DNA of 55,904 nt from JBBSHS01 sp038232515 (lineage in GTDB: Bacteria; Actinomycetota; Acidimicrobiia; Acidimicrobiales; JAUJNH01), in assembly GCA_038232515.1 (NCBI GenBank), contig JBBSHS010000005.1, positions 1-55,904 of the forward strand, given 5' to 3'. The notes below the pieces were generated by a model that ran no database searches, had not been told where the DNA came from, and was given only the letters and a program-made list of their open reading frames with translations. Numbering within the stretch: position 1 is the stretch's first letter; every line of letters begins with the position of its first letter. The translations under genes were made by a program, and so were the position numbers. Shown one piece after another: positions 36,209 through 43,872 of this stretch.

Positions 36209-38041
36209 ATGGGAGTCATCTCGAGCGGCCCGGCCCTGTCGGCGCAGACGTGCGGGCGTCGCCTGAGACCGCTGCTGGCCCGCTTCCCGGATACGCCACC
36301 GGTTCACTGCGACGTCTCCTGGCACGGCCCCTCGCAGACGGCGCTGGGACAGCGCGCCAGCGAGGCCACGATCCAGGCGCGGGCCGGGCTGATGGAGGTG
36401 CACGGGTGGGACGCCGGACGCCCCCGCCGCATCGGGCTCGAGGTGGCGTCGGTGGCGGCCGGCGTCCTGGCCGCCAACGGCGCACTGGCGGCGCTGATCG
36501 GCTGGCGTCGCAGTCGCCCGGTGTCGCGGGTCGAGACGTCGGTGCTGCAGGCCGCCCTGTTCCTGGTGGCCCACCACTTCGCCGCGGCCACATCGGGCGG
36601 AGAGCTGCTGGCCTCACCGGTCGGCCCCCAGCCCGGTCCTCCGTTCCGGACCGCCGACGGCCGCTGGTTCGAGATGGAGGTCTTCGACGCCGAGACGTGG
36701 AAGGCGTTCTGGCGCCAACTCGGCGCCGGCGACGCCCAGCTGGGCCGGGCCTGGACCTCCTTCCGGGCGCGGTACTACCGGGGTCGATGCTCCTTCCCCC
36801 CCGGCCTCCACGAGGCGACGGCCAGGCACACGCTGGCGGAGGTGGCCCAGACGGCCAAGGCCTGTGGCGTGAGCCTGTGCCCGGTGAGGGCCTACGCCGA
36901 GGTCCTGCACGACGGGTGGGCCGGCCTGGGCCTGAGCGACGTGGCCCCGAACGAGCCCAAGCCCCAGGAGTGGCGGACGGAGAAGCATCCGACCGCCGAC
37001 CGCCGGCCACGGGCAATCGGAGCCGTGGACGAGAGCCTTCCCTTGAGCGGCATCCGGGTGGTCGAGGCCACCAGCCGCATGCAGGGCCCTCTGGCCGCCC
37101 TGCTGTTGCAGATGCTCGGTGCCGAGGTGATCCGGGTGGAGCCGCCCGGAGGCGACATCGGTCGGATGGTGCCTCCCTCGTGTGGCGAAGTCGGCTCGTT
37201 CTTCCAGTGCTTCAACCGCGGCAAGCAGTCGGTCGAGCTCGATCTCACCCGGCCCGCCGGTCGCACGGACCTGCTGGCCCTGCTGGGCGAGTCCGATGCC
37301 TTCCTGCACAACTGGCGCCCGGGCAAGTCGGCACAGTGGGGCCTCGACCACAAGGCGACGGAGTCCGTCAACCGCCGCCTGGTCTACGCCGAGGCGACGG
37401 GATGGGGAGAGGCGGGCGCCAATGCCCACCTGATCGGCACCGACTTCCTGGTGCAGGCGTACGCCGGGTTCGGCGACGGCCTCAACCCCGTGGGCGACCC
37501 TCCACTGACCAGCCGGGTCCTGCTCACCGACTGCATGGGTGCCCTGGTCACCTGTCAGGGCATCCTCGCCGGGCTGTTGGTCAAGGAGATGACGGATCGG
37601 GGCGTGTCGGTCAGCACCTCGCTCCTGGAGGGGGCGATGGCGTCGCAGGCCCATGTGCTCGAGAGGCTGGCCGAAGGGGGAGACCCGAAGCGCCCGGACG
37701 GGAGGCCGGTCTGGGGGCCCCTGGACCGGCCCATCGACGCCGATGGCGGTTCGCTGGTCGTCAGCCTGGAAGGCGACTCGGACTATCAGCGGCTGTGTGA
37801 GGTCTGCGGCGTGGACGGTCACAGCCGGTCGCGTGGCGACACGGAGCAGAGACTGGCCGACAGCATGGCGGCTGGCACTCCTCGGCACTGGGAGAAACTG
37901 CTGGGCGATGCCGACGTCGCCTGTGCCACCGTGTCGACAGATCTGGCCGGGCTCCCCGCCGACCCACGCTTCTCGCCGGCCTTCGAACCCCTCTCGCAGA
38001 CGTGCCGGGCCCCGGCCAGCCCTTGGCTCCTCACGCCATGA
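36209..38041 (+). CDS. Class III CoA-transferase, CaiB/BaiF family, tandem form
   Basis: 610 residues with GAGGGGAACG before ATG 36209. The C-terminal part (about 276-610) begins PLSGIRVVEATSRMQGPLA and has GAEVIRVEPPGGDIGRM, a full CaiB N-lobe start. D441 in LLTDCMGALVT aligns, by eye, with the catalytic Asp of formyl-CoA transferase. The N-terminal ~260 residues resemble the other half of the same fold (VSRVETSVLQAALFLVAHHF; FRTADGRWFEMEVFDAETW), but lack the usual opening. Such enzymes move CoA between carboxylic acids. It starts an ATGA-coupled trio with the ligase and sulfotransferase. Confidence 0.85.
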   Translation: MGVISSGPALSAQTCGRRLRPLLARFPDTPPVHCDVSWHGPSQTALGQRASEATIQARAGLMEVHGWDAGRPRRIGLEVASVAAGVLAANGALAALIGWRRSRPVSRVETSVLQAALFLVAHHFAAATSGGELLASPVGPQPGPPFRTADGRWFEMEVFDAETWKAFWRQLGAGDAQLGRAWTSFRARYYRGRCSFPPGLHEATARHTLAEVAQTAKACGVSLCPVRAYAEVLHDGWAGLGLSDVAPNEPKPQEWRTEKHPTADRRPRAIGAVDESLPLSGIRVVEATSRMQGPLAALLLQMLGAEVIRVEPPGGDIGRMVPPSCGEVGSFFQCFNRGKQSVELDLTRPAGRTDLLALLGESDAFLHNWRPGKSAQWGLDHKATESVNRRLVYAEATGWGEAGANAHLIGTDFLVQAYAGFGDGLNPVGDPPLTSRVLLTDCMGALVTCQGILAGLLVKEMTDRGVSVSTSLLEGAMASQAHVLERLAEGGDPKRPDGRPVWGPLDRPIDADGGSLVVSLEGDSDYQRLCEVCGVDGHSRSRGDTEQRLADSMAAGTPRHWEKLLGDADVACATVSTDLAGLPADPRFSPAFEPLSQTCRAPASPWLLTP

Positions 38042-39636
38042 CCCCGCACGTCGACCAGCTCCAGCCGAGCCTCCGGGCCGCCTGCCAGAAGTGGCCGGAC
38101 CGCGCCGCCGTCACATCCGGTGGGTCCACCATGAGCTATGGCGAGCTGTGGACCAAGGTCGAGAGCCTGGCTCGTGCCTACCTGGACCTCGGAGTCGAAC
38201 CTGGCGACCGCATCGTCTGCCAGCTTCGCAACGGGCCGGAACACGTCATCGCCATCAACGCGGCCTGGGCGTGCGGCGCCATCCATGCCGGCACCGACAA
38301 CGACCTCACCGGGGCCGAGCTGTCGTGGCTGGTCGACCGGACAGAGGCGAAGGTGCTGGTCTTCCAGCCACCCTCCGGGTCGGCCGATCCCACCGCCCCA
38401 CTGAGGGCCGTGCACCAAACCAGGCCTGGCACGGCGCTCGTGATCCACGCCGGCGGCGACGACCCAGCCTCCGACGTCGACGGCGCACTGCCGCTCGCCG
38501 CCCTCCTGTCCGCCGGCCCCGGGCCGGCACCGTTGGCGCCCGAGGGCGGCGACCGGCACGACACCGGCCTGTTGCTGCTGACGTCGGGCACCACCGGGCG
38601 GCCCAAGGCCGTGATGGAGACCCTGCCGGCCTGCTGGGCCAAGATGCAGTTCTTCGCCGACGCTTTCACGCCCGGCCCCGACGACGTCCACCTCGTCTAT
38701 CTGCCCATGGCCCATGTCTTCGGCCTGCGGCTGTCGCAGCTGGCCCTGCTGAGCGGCGGTCGGCTCGTGCTCCTCGACCGGTTCTCGCCCACAGAAGCGC
38801 TCCGGCTGATCGCCGACGAGCACGTCACCGTCCTGCCCGGCATGCCGACCCATCTGACCCTTCTCCTCGATGAGCTGGACCGCCAGCCAACCGACGTGCG
38901 CAGCCTGCGCTGGGCCGTCACCGCCGCCTCGAAGCTTCCCCGCGACCTGGCCGAGTGCATCTACGACACGCTCGGCACCGAGATTCTCTACGTCTACGGG
39001 TGCAGCGAGAACTTCACGACCCGAACGACCGATCGTGGCGACATCCTGGACGGCTCGGTGGGTTCCACGGTGTTCGTGGGGCCCGACAACGAGCCGCCCG
39101 ATGGCACGGTACGCGTCGTGGGCCCGCAGGACCACACGCCTTTGCCCGTCGGCCAGACCGGCGAGATCGCCTTCGGGGCCCGCAGGCCCGTGCACTACTG
39201 GCGGGCGCCGGACTCGGCCACGGACGGGTGGTACTACACCGGCGACCTGGGTCGGATCGATCCGGACGGACGGCTCTACGTGCTCGGACGGCTCAAGGAG
39301 CTGGTCAACCGCGGGGGCCTCAAGGTGTCGCCCAGCGAGATCGAGACGGCCATCACCCACCACCCGGCCGTGAGCGACGCGGCTGTCGTCGGCACACCCG
39401 ACCCCGTGCTGGGCGAGGCGATCTGCGCCTGCATCGTCGCTGCGCAGAGCGACCGCCCCGCCCTGGCCGAGTTGCGGGCCTTCCTCGGCCTGTCGCTGGC
39501 CCGCCACAAGCTCCCCGACGAGATGGCGGTGGTGGACCGGATCCCCAGGACCAAGATCGGAAAGGTCGACCGCCCCGCTCTTGTGGCTCTGGTGGCGGCG
39601 TCCGGGGGCCCGGTAGAACGTCTGCGCCCACGATGA
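38038..39636 (+). CDS. AMP-forming acyl-CoA / aryl acid ligase (ANL superfamily)
   Basis: 532 residues. The phosphate-binding loop LLLLTSGTTGRPKAV is at residues 178-192, the A5-like YGCSENFTT follows, then YYTGDLGRIDPDGRLYVLGR and the C-terminal Lys in PRTKIGKVDR. It adenylates a carboxylic acid and passes it to CoA or a carrier protein. With a chorismate lyase in the cluster, 4-hydroxybenzoate is a plausible substrate, but the sequence does not prove it. ATG 38038 overlaps the CoA-transferase stop, and its own stop overlaps the sulfotransferase start. Confidence 0.92.
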   Translation: MTPHVDQLQPSLRAACQKWPDRAAVTSGGSTMSYGELWTKVESLARAYLDLGVEPGDRIVCQLRNGPEHVIAINAAWACGAIHAGTDNDLTGAELSWLVDRTEAKVLVFQPPSGSADPTAPLRAVHQTRPGTALVIHAGGDDPASDVDGALPLAALLSAGPGPAPLAPEGGDRHDTGLLLLTSGTTGRPKAVMETLPACWAKMQFFADAFTPGPDDVHLVYLPMAHVFGLRLSQLALLSGGRLVLLDRFSPTEALRLIADEHVTVLPGMPTHLTLLLDELDRQPTDVRSLRWAVTAASKLPRDLAECIYDTLGTEILYVYGCSENFTTRTTDRGDILDGSVGSTVFVGPDNEPPDGTVRVVGPQDHTPLPVGQTGEIAFGARRPVHYWRAPDSATDGWYYTGDLGRIDPDGRLYVLGRLKELVNRGGLKVSPSEIETAITHHPAVSDAAVVGTPDPVLGEAICACIVAAQSDRPALAELRAFLGLSLARHKLPDEMAVVDRIPRTKIGKVDRPALVALVAASGGPVERLRPR

Positions 39637-41198
39637 GCCTGACGCCGCGGGACGACGGCATGTCGGTGGCCCGGCTCATGGACGAGGCCAGCACCGCCTC
39701 GGGGCTCACCGACTGGGGGGACCACTCGTTCTCGGCCACGCTGGAGCTCCTGATCGGCTCGTGCCGGGCCACCGCCCATCTCACCGCCGCGGGCTGGGGG
39801 TTGCTGCGCAAGGTCGCCGTCCGGCACCTGCGCAACCAGCTCTACCTCCAGGCCTTTCTCACCGCCAACCCGGGCACGGTCGACCAGCCCGTCGCCTCTC
39901 CCGTCTTCATCACCGGCCTGCCCCGAACGGGTACGACCATGCTGCACAACCTGCTGTCCCTGGATGCCGACAATCGGGTGCTGCGGTTCTGGGAAGGGCT
40001 CCACCCCGTGCCCGTCGGCTCTGGCCCGGGCGCCGAGGAGGCATTGGTGCGACAGGCCGGAAAATGGCTGGACCGGCTGTACACCCTGAGTCCCGGTTTG
40101 CGGGCCATCCACCACTCGACCGCCCGAGGCCCCGAGGAATGCGACGCCCTGCTGCAGAACGCCTTTGCCAGCCAGCATTTCGACGACATGTTCCAGGCCG
40201 AGTCGTACTCGGTCTGGCTGAACGGCTCCGACCTGGTCGAGGAATACGGGTACTACAAGCTCCAGCTCCAGGCGCTGGCCAGGTCCGGCCAGAAGGGGCG
40301 TCAATGGATGCTCAAGTCGCCCGGCCACCTCGGTTACCTGGACACCGTCCTGGACACCTTTCCCGACGCCCTCGTCGTCCACTGCCATCGCCAGCCGGCC
40401 GAGGCGCTCGCCTCGTACGCCAGCCTGGTCCGTGCCGTGCGGGCCCCTCACTGCGAGCGGGTATCACCCTTGGACATCGGCAGGCACGCCCTGGGCCGGT
40501 GCTCGACGGCCCTGGGACGGGCCATGCGGGCCCGGGAGAGACGCAGCCGCGACCAGTTCGTCGACCTCTCCTACACCGCGCTGGTCAGCGACCCGGTCGG
40601 TGCCGTCGTCGATCTGTATGGCCGGCTGGGCCGGTCCCTCGGCCCGGGCGCGACGGCGGTGATGCAGCGGTGGCTGGCCGAGAACCCCCAGGCCCACCAC
40701 GGCCGCCACCAATACGCCCTGGCCGAGTTCGGCGTGTCCTCCTCCGAGGTTTCGAGCACCCTGGCCGGATACTGCGAGCGGTTCCATGCCGAGCTGGGGG
40801 GCCGATCGGGGTTTCCGGGCCGGGTCGCCCCGGGTAGGACTGCCGGCATGGGATCGAATGAAGAAAACGACGACGTGCACAAGGCCGACTACTCAGGCGC
40901 CACCTTCACGGACGCCTTTGACGCCGAAGACCGCCAAGGCGTGATGGGTCCCAGCAAGAAGCCCAAGCACCGTGCCCCGGCGGGTGACGGCGTGCGTGCC
41001 CCGTTCGCCAAGGAGGGCGTCGGCCCTCCTCAGATGTCGGTGTTCGACGGGAAGGGCAACGAGAGCGTCGTCGTGGTGGGCCAGAACGAGAAGGGCGAGC
41101 CGGCCAAGGGGAGCGGCCCGACGACGGCCGATGCTCTCGACGACGCCAAGATCGGCGAGGCACAGATCGGGGACGCTCTGGGCGGTGGGAGGGACTGA
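39633..41198 (+). CDS. Sulfotransferase with C-terminal disordered extension
   Basis: 521 residues. Residues 1 to about 400 are a PAPS-dependent sulfotransferase: VFITGLPRTGTTMLHNLL holds the 5'-phosphosulfate loop (PRTGTT, 97-102), and LKSPGHLGYLDTVLDTFPDA with VVHCHRQPAEALASY the 3'-phosphate region. Residues 406-521 are hydrophilic and low in complexity (MGSNEENDDVHK, GPSKKPKHRAPAGDG) and have no counterpart in the family. An internal ATG at 40848 with GTAGGA upstream could start this tail as a separate protein of 116 residues in the same frame. It probably sulfates the product; some family members act on other acceptors. Confidence 0.88.
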   Translation: MSLTPRDDGMSVARLMDEASTASGLTDWGDHSFSATLELLIGSCRATAHLTAAGWGLLRKVAVRHLRNQLYLQAFLTANPGTVDQPVASPVFITGLPRTGTTMLHNLLSLDADNRVLRFWEGLHPVPVGSGPGAEEALVRQAGKWLDRLYTLSPGLRAIHHSTARGPEECDALLQNAFASQHFDDMFQAESYSVWLNGSDLVEEYGYYKLQLQALARSGQKGRQWMLKSPGHLGYLDTVLDTFPDALVVHCHRQPAEALASYASLVRAVRAPHCERVSPLDIGRHALGRCSTALGRAMRARERRSRDQFVDLSYTALVSDPVGAVVDLYGRLGRSLGPGATAVMQRWLAENPQAHHGRHQYALAEFGVSSSEVSSTLAGYCERFHAELGGRSGFPGRVAPGRTAGMGSNEENDDVHKADYSGATFTDAFDAEDRQGVMGPSKKPKHRAPAGDGVRAPFAKEGVGPPQMSVFDGKGNESVVVVGQNEKGEPAKGSGPTTADALDDAKIGEAQIGDALGGGRD

Positions 41199-41262
41199 TC
41201 CCGGCCGGCTGCACGGTCCGCGGACAGTGGTCCCGACTACAGGAGCCACTCATCTACGTGTA

Positions 41263-41274
41263 CCGTAGCTACGG
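41263..41274. promoter_or_regulatory. 12-bp perfect palindrome upstream of the chorismate lyase gene
   Basis: CCGTAGCTACGG is its own reverse complement, lies 118 bases before the GTG start at 41392, and sits in the 193-base gap (41199-41391) between the sulfotransferase and the lyase. CTACG also occurs just upstream. A dimeric repressor or activator could bind it. No regulator gene is present in the window. Confidence 0.35.
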
Positions 41275-41391
41275 CTTCAGGTCCCGTGACGGTCGTTGTG
41301 ACCGCAGGTGGTGTTGTTGCCTCCGTCATGGCGGCGTGTGGCCGAGCCGCGACGGTGCCGTGCCGTCCGGTGTGAACGGGGGGCGGAGTCA

Positions 41392-41958
41392 GTGATTGGC
41401 AGAGAAACGCTGCTGGACGTGTTCTGGTCGTTGAGCGAGGGCGAGTCCTCGCTGAACCCGTTCCAGCGGGTCCTGCTGATGACGGACGGCACCGTGACCG
41501 ACGTGGTCGAGGTCTACACCGGCGAGACGATCCGCGTCGTGAAGCTGGCTCAATCCTTCGGCGGCGACAGCTCCGAGACGACGCCCCGACTGGGGACCGA
41601 CGGACCAGGCCGGTTGCTGCACCGCACGGTTCTCCTACAGGGCTCCAAGAGCGGCACCAACTTCATCCATGCTGAGTCCGTCATAGCCCCTGACTGGCTC
41701 CCGCCCACAGTCCTGGAGGGACTCCTGGAGACGGGCAGGCCCATCGGGAAGCTTCTGTCCAGCGGCCGGATCGAGACGTTCCGGGAGATCGTGGGCCTGG
41801 GCTTCGAGCCCGCCGGGGACTGCGCCGAGCACTTCGGTGTGGATCCCGCTTCCAATCTCGTCTTCCGCACCTACCGCATCCATGTCAGCGAACGCCCGGT
41901 GATGCGGATCACCGAAAAGTTCCCGACGTCGTGGTTCGCCCACGGTGTCGATTTCTGA
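41392..41958 (+). CDS. Chorismate pyruvate-lyase, DUF98 type
   Basis: 188 residues. NPFQRVLLMTDGTVTDVVE near the N-terminus, then RTVLLQGSKSGTNFIHAESV and FRTYRIHVSERPVMRITEKF are typical of the DUF98 chorismate lyases, such as the mycobacterial enzyme that makes 4-hydroxybenzoate for phenolic glycolipids. The reaction splits chorismate into 4-hydroxybenzoate and pyruvate. GTG 41392 has GGAG four bases before it. The 3' end overlaps the next gene by 14 bases. It is the best clue that the cluster product contains a 4-hydroxybenzoate-derived unit. Confidence 0.88.
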   Translation: MIGRETLLDVFWSLSEGESSLNPFQRVLLMTDGTVTDVVEVYTGETIRVVKLAQSFGGDSSETTPRLGTDGPGRLLHRTVLLQGSKSGTNFIHAESVIAPDWLPPTVLEGLLETGRPIGKLLSSGRIETFREIVGLGFEPAGDCAEHFGVDPASNLVFRTYRIHVSERPVMRITEKFPTSWFAHGVDF

Positions 41959-42841
41959 GCCCGGCGACAACGTCGACAAGGTGCAGGCCGGCGGTCGCAG
42001 CCGGCGAGTGCCGACGACCGACGGTGTGGATATCGCCGTCCACGACCTGGGCGGGACCGGGCCGCCGCTGGTGTTCGCCCATGCCACCGGTTTCCACGGT
42101 CTGGTATGGAGGCCGGTCGGCATCCGGCTGGCCGACGGGTTCCGCTGCGTCAGCCTGGACGAACGCGGGCACGGGGATTCGGGCCGGCCGCTCGATCTCA
42201 ACTTCGACTGGCGGGGGTTCGGGCGCGACATCCTGGCCGTGGTCGACGGCCTGGGTCTCGACGGACCACTTGGTGTCGGCCATTCGTCCGGGGGCACGGC
42301 CATGCTGCTGGCCGAGCAGTCCCGTCCAGGAACCTTCGGCGCCATCTACTGCTTCGAACCGGTCGTAGTCCCCGCTGATCCGCCGCTCGGCCGCGATGCC
42401 TCCAACTGGCTGGCGGCCGCAGCCCGGCGTCGCCGCGATGTCTTCGACTCGAGGGAGCAGGCCCATGCCTCCTACGCGTCCAAGCCGCCCTTCAGCGCCT
42501 GGCTGCCCGAGGTCCTGGCCGTCTACGTCGACCACGGCTTCGTCGACCGGCCCGACGGCACCGTGCAGCTCAAGTGCAGACCCGAGGACGAGGCCCGCGT
42601 GTACGAGATGGCCACGGCCCACGACGGCTATGCCCATCTGGCCGAGGTCAGGTGCCCCGTTCTTGTCGCCTACGGCACCCAGAGCGACGCCGTGGGCGGG
42701 GCAGAGATCGAGGCGCTCGGCGGGCTGCTGCCCGACGCCCGGACCGAGGTGTTGGGAGGGCTCGGCCACCTGGGCCCCATGGAGGACCCGGCTGCCGTGG
42801 CCGACTCGATCCGCCGCTTCGCGCAGGGGTTGGTGCGGTAG
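41945..42841 (+). CDS. Alpha/beta-hydrolase fold enzyme
   Basis: 298 residues. The oxyanion-side segment PPLVFAHATGFHGLVW and LDERGHGDSG are followed by VGHSSGGTAM with nucleophile Ser114. A likely acid lies in YGTQSDAVGG and the catalytic His in LGGLGHLGPMEDP. It could be an esterase, thioesterase-like releasing enzyme or lactonase. Start GTG 41945 lies inside the lyase gene, so the two are coupled. It is convergent with the phosphopantetheinyl transferase gene, with only eight bases between the two stops. As the NRPS lacks a thioesterase, a release role is possible but unproven. Confidence 0.88.
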   Translation: MSISEPGDNVDKVQAGGRSRRVPTTDGVDIAVHDLGGTGPPLVFAHATGFHGLVWRPVGIRLADGFRCVSLDERGHGDSGRPLDLNFDWRGFGRDILAVVDGLGLDGPLGVGHSSGGTAMLLAEQSRPGTFGAIYCFEPVVVPADPPLGRDASNWLAAAARRRRDVFDSREQAHASYASKPPFSAWLPEVLAVYVDHGFVDRPDGTVQLKCRPEDEARVYEMATAHDGYAHLAEVRCPVLVAYGTQSDAVGGAEIEALGGLLPDARTEVLGGLGHLGPMEDPAAVADSIRRFAQGLVR

Positions 42842-42849
42842 GAGGGACT

Positions 42850-43620
42850 TCAGCCCCAAGCGTGGTCCGGGCCGGCGGCGTTCGCAGCCCCGGTCCAGGG
42901 ACTAGCGGCAGGGATGCACAGGCTGGTGAAGATGTAGCCGTCACGGATGGCGAACTGGCCGTCCAACACCCCGACGTCCGGGCCCGGCACCCGGAAGCGG
43001 CGGCTGACGGCGGCCGTGTAGCGGCGGGCACCAAGGTCGATGCTCACGCTCACGTCGACGAAGTCGAGGAGCCACCGGGTGCGGGGGTACAGGCACTTGA
43101 AGACGCATTCCTTGGCGCTGAAGGCGATCTTGGTGCGGTGGCGCTCGAGCAGATGGCCGCCCGGACGTGGCTTCCCCGGGTCAGCGTGGATGAGCCGCTC
43201 GACGTCGGGGCAGAGCGGCGGGTCGAGGCACTCGATGTCGAGTCCGAGGCTCCAAGCGTCGGCATCCCGGCCCACAGCCGCGCCCGCCACCGTGCCCGCG
43301 TGCGAGATACTGCCTACCACGCCTGGAGGCCACAGCGGCTCACGGGCCGACCCCATCCCGATCGGGCCGTCGCCCGCGCCCAAGGCCTGCAGTCCGGCGT
43401 GGGCGCAGGCCCGACCGGCGGCAAACTCCCGCCGTCGCCGGGCCGTAGCCGAAGAAACCAGCCGACCTTCCGCCGCACAGGCGGGCTCGAGACCGACCTC
43501 GACCACCGGCATCACCGTCGTCCTGACCCAGGCCGGATAGAGCCGGGTCACCCCGTCGGCGAAGATGGCCACTGGCGTCACCTCGGCAGGATCGGCCACA
43601 ACCTCGAGACCTGGCGCCAC
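42850..43620 (-). CDS. 4'-phosphopantetheinyl transferase, EntD/Sfp type
   Basis: 256 residues. ATARRRREFAAGRACAHAGL, GSISHAGTVAGAAVG, LGLDIECLDPPL and FSAKECVFKCLYP are the successive motifs of EntD-like transferases; Asp and Glu in DIE and the KE pair bind Mg and CoA. It converts carrier domains to their holo form and most likely serves the NRPS upstream in the same unit. GTG 43620 is supported by AGAGAGGA seven bases before it. The presence of a dedicated transferase indicates that the NRPS is meant to be active. Confidence 0.9.
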   Translation of the reverse strand: MAPGLEVVADPAEVTPVAIFADGVTRLYPAWVRTTVMPVVEVGLEPACAAEGRLVSSATARRRREFAAGRACAHAGLQALGAGDGPIGMGSAREPLWPPGVVGSISHAGTVAGAAVGRDADAWSLGLDIECLDPPLCPDVERLIHADPGKPRPGGHLLERHRTKIAFSAKECVFKCLYPRTRWLLDFVDVSVSIDLGARRYTAAVSRRFRVPGPDVGVLDGQFAIRDGYIFTSLCIPAASPWTGAANAAGPDHAWG

Positions 43621-43641
43621 GCCAGGTCCTCTCTGGCGCGA

Positions 43642-43812
43642 CTATTTGTCGGGCGACTCGGGGGTGTCCCAGTCACGGGTGCTGCTTGGAGAACCGGTCG
43701 GATTGGCTCCCTCCTGCAGATCGTCACCGCTCTTGCCGCCGCGCTGCTGCTTGGAGCCAGCATCAGGGTCGTCGGACATCGGTTCTCCGCTTTCAGGGTC
43801 AACTTGAGGCAT
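43642..43812 (-). CDS. Small hydrophilic protein, unknown
   Basis: 56 residues, rich in Asp, Glu, Ser, Gly and Pro (MPQVDPESGEPMSDDPDAGS...), no hydrophobic segment and no recognised domain. It fills the space between the NRPS stop (43873) and the phosphopantetheinyl transferase start (43620) on the same strand. A clear ribosome site is lacking, so it may not be translated. It is too acidic and short to be a carrier protein with a normal LGGxS motif; none is visible. Confidence 0.4.
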   Translation of the reverse strand: MPQVDPESGEPMSDDPDAGSKQQRGGKSGDDLQEGANPTGSPSSTRDWDTPESPDK

Positions 43813-43872
43813 GGCCTGAGAGTTCCCGGACGGTCCCCGGCTCAAACGTAGGGCTGGTCAGAGGCGGCCCTC

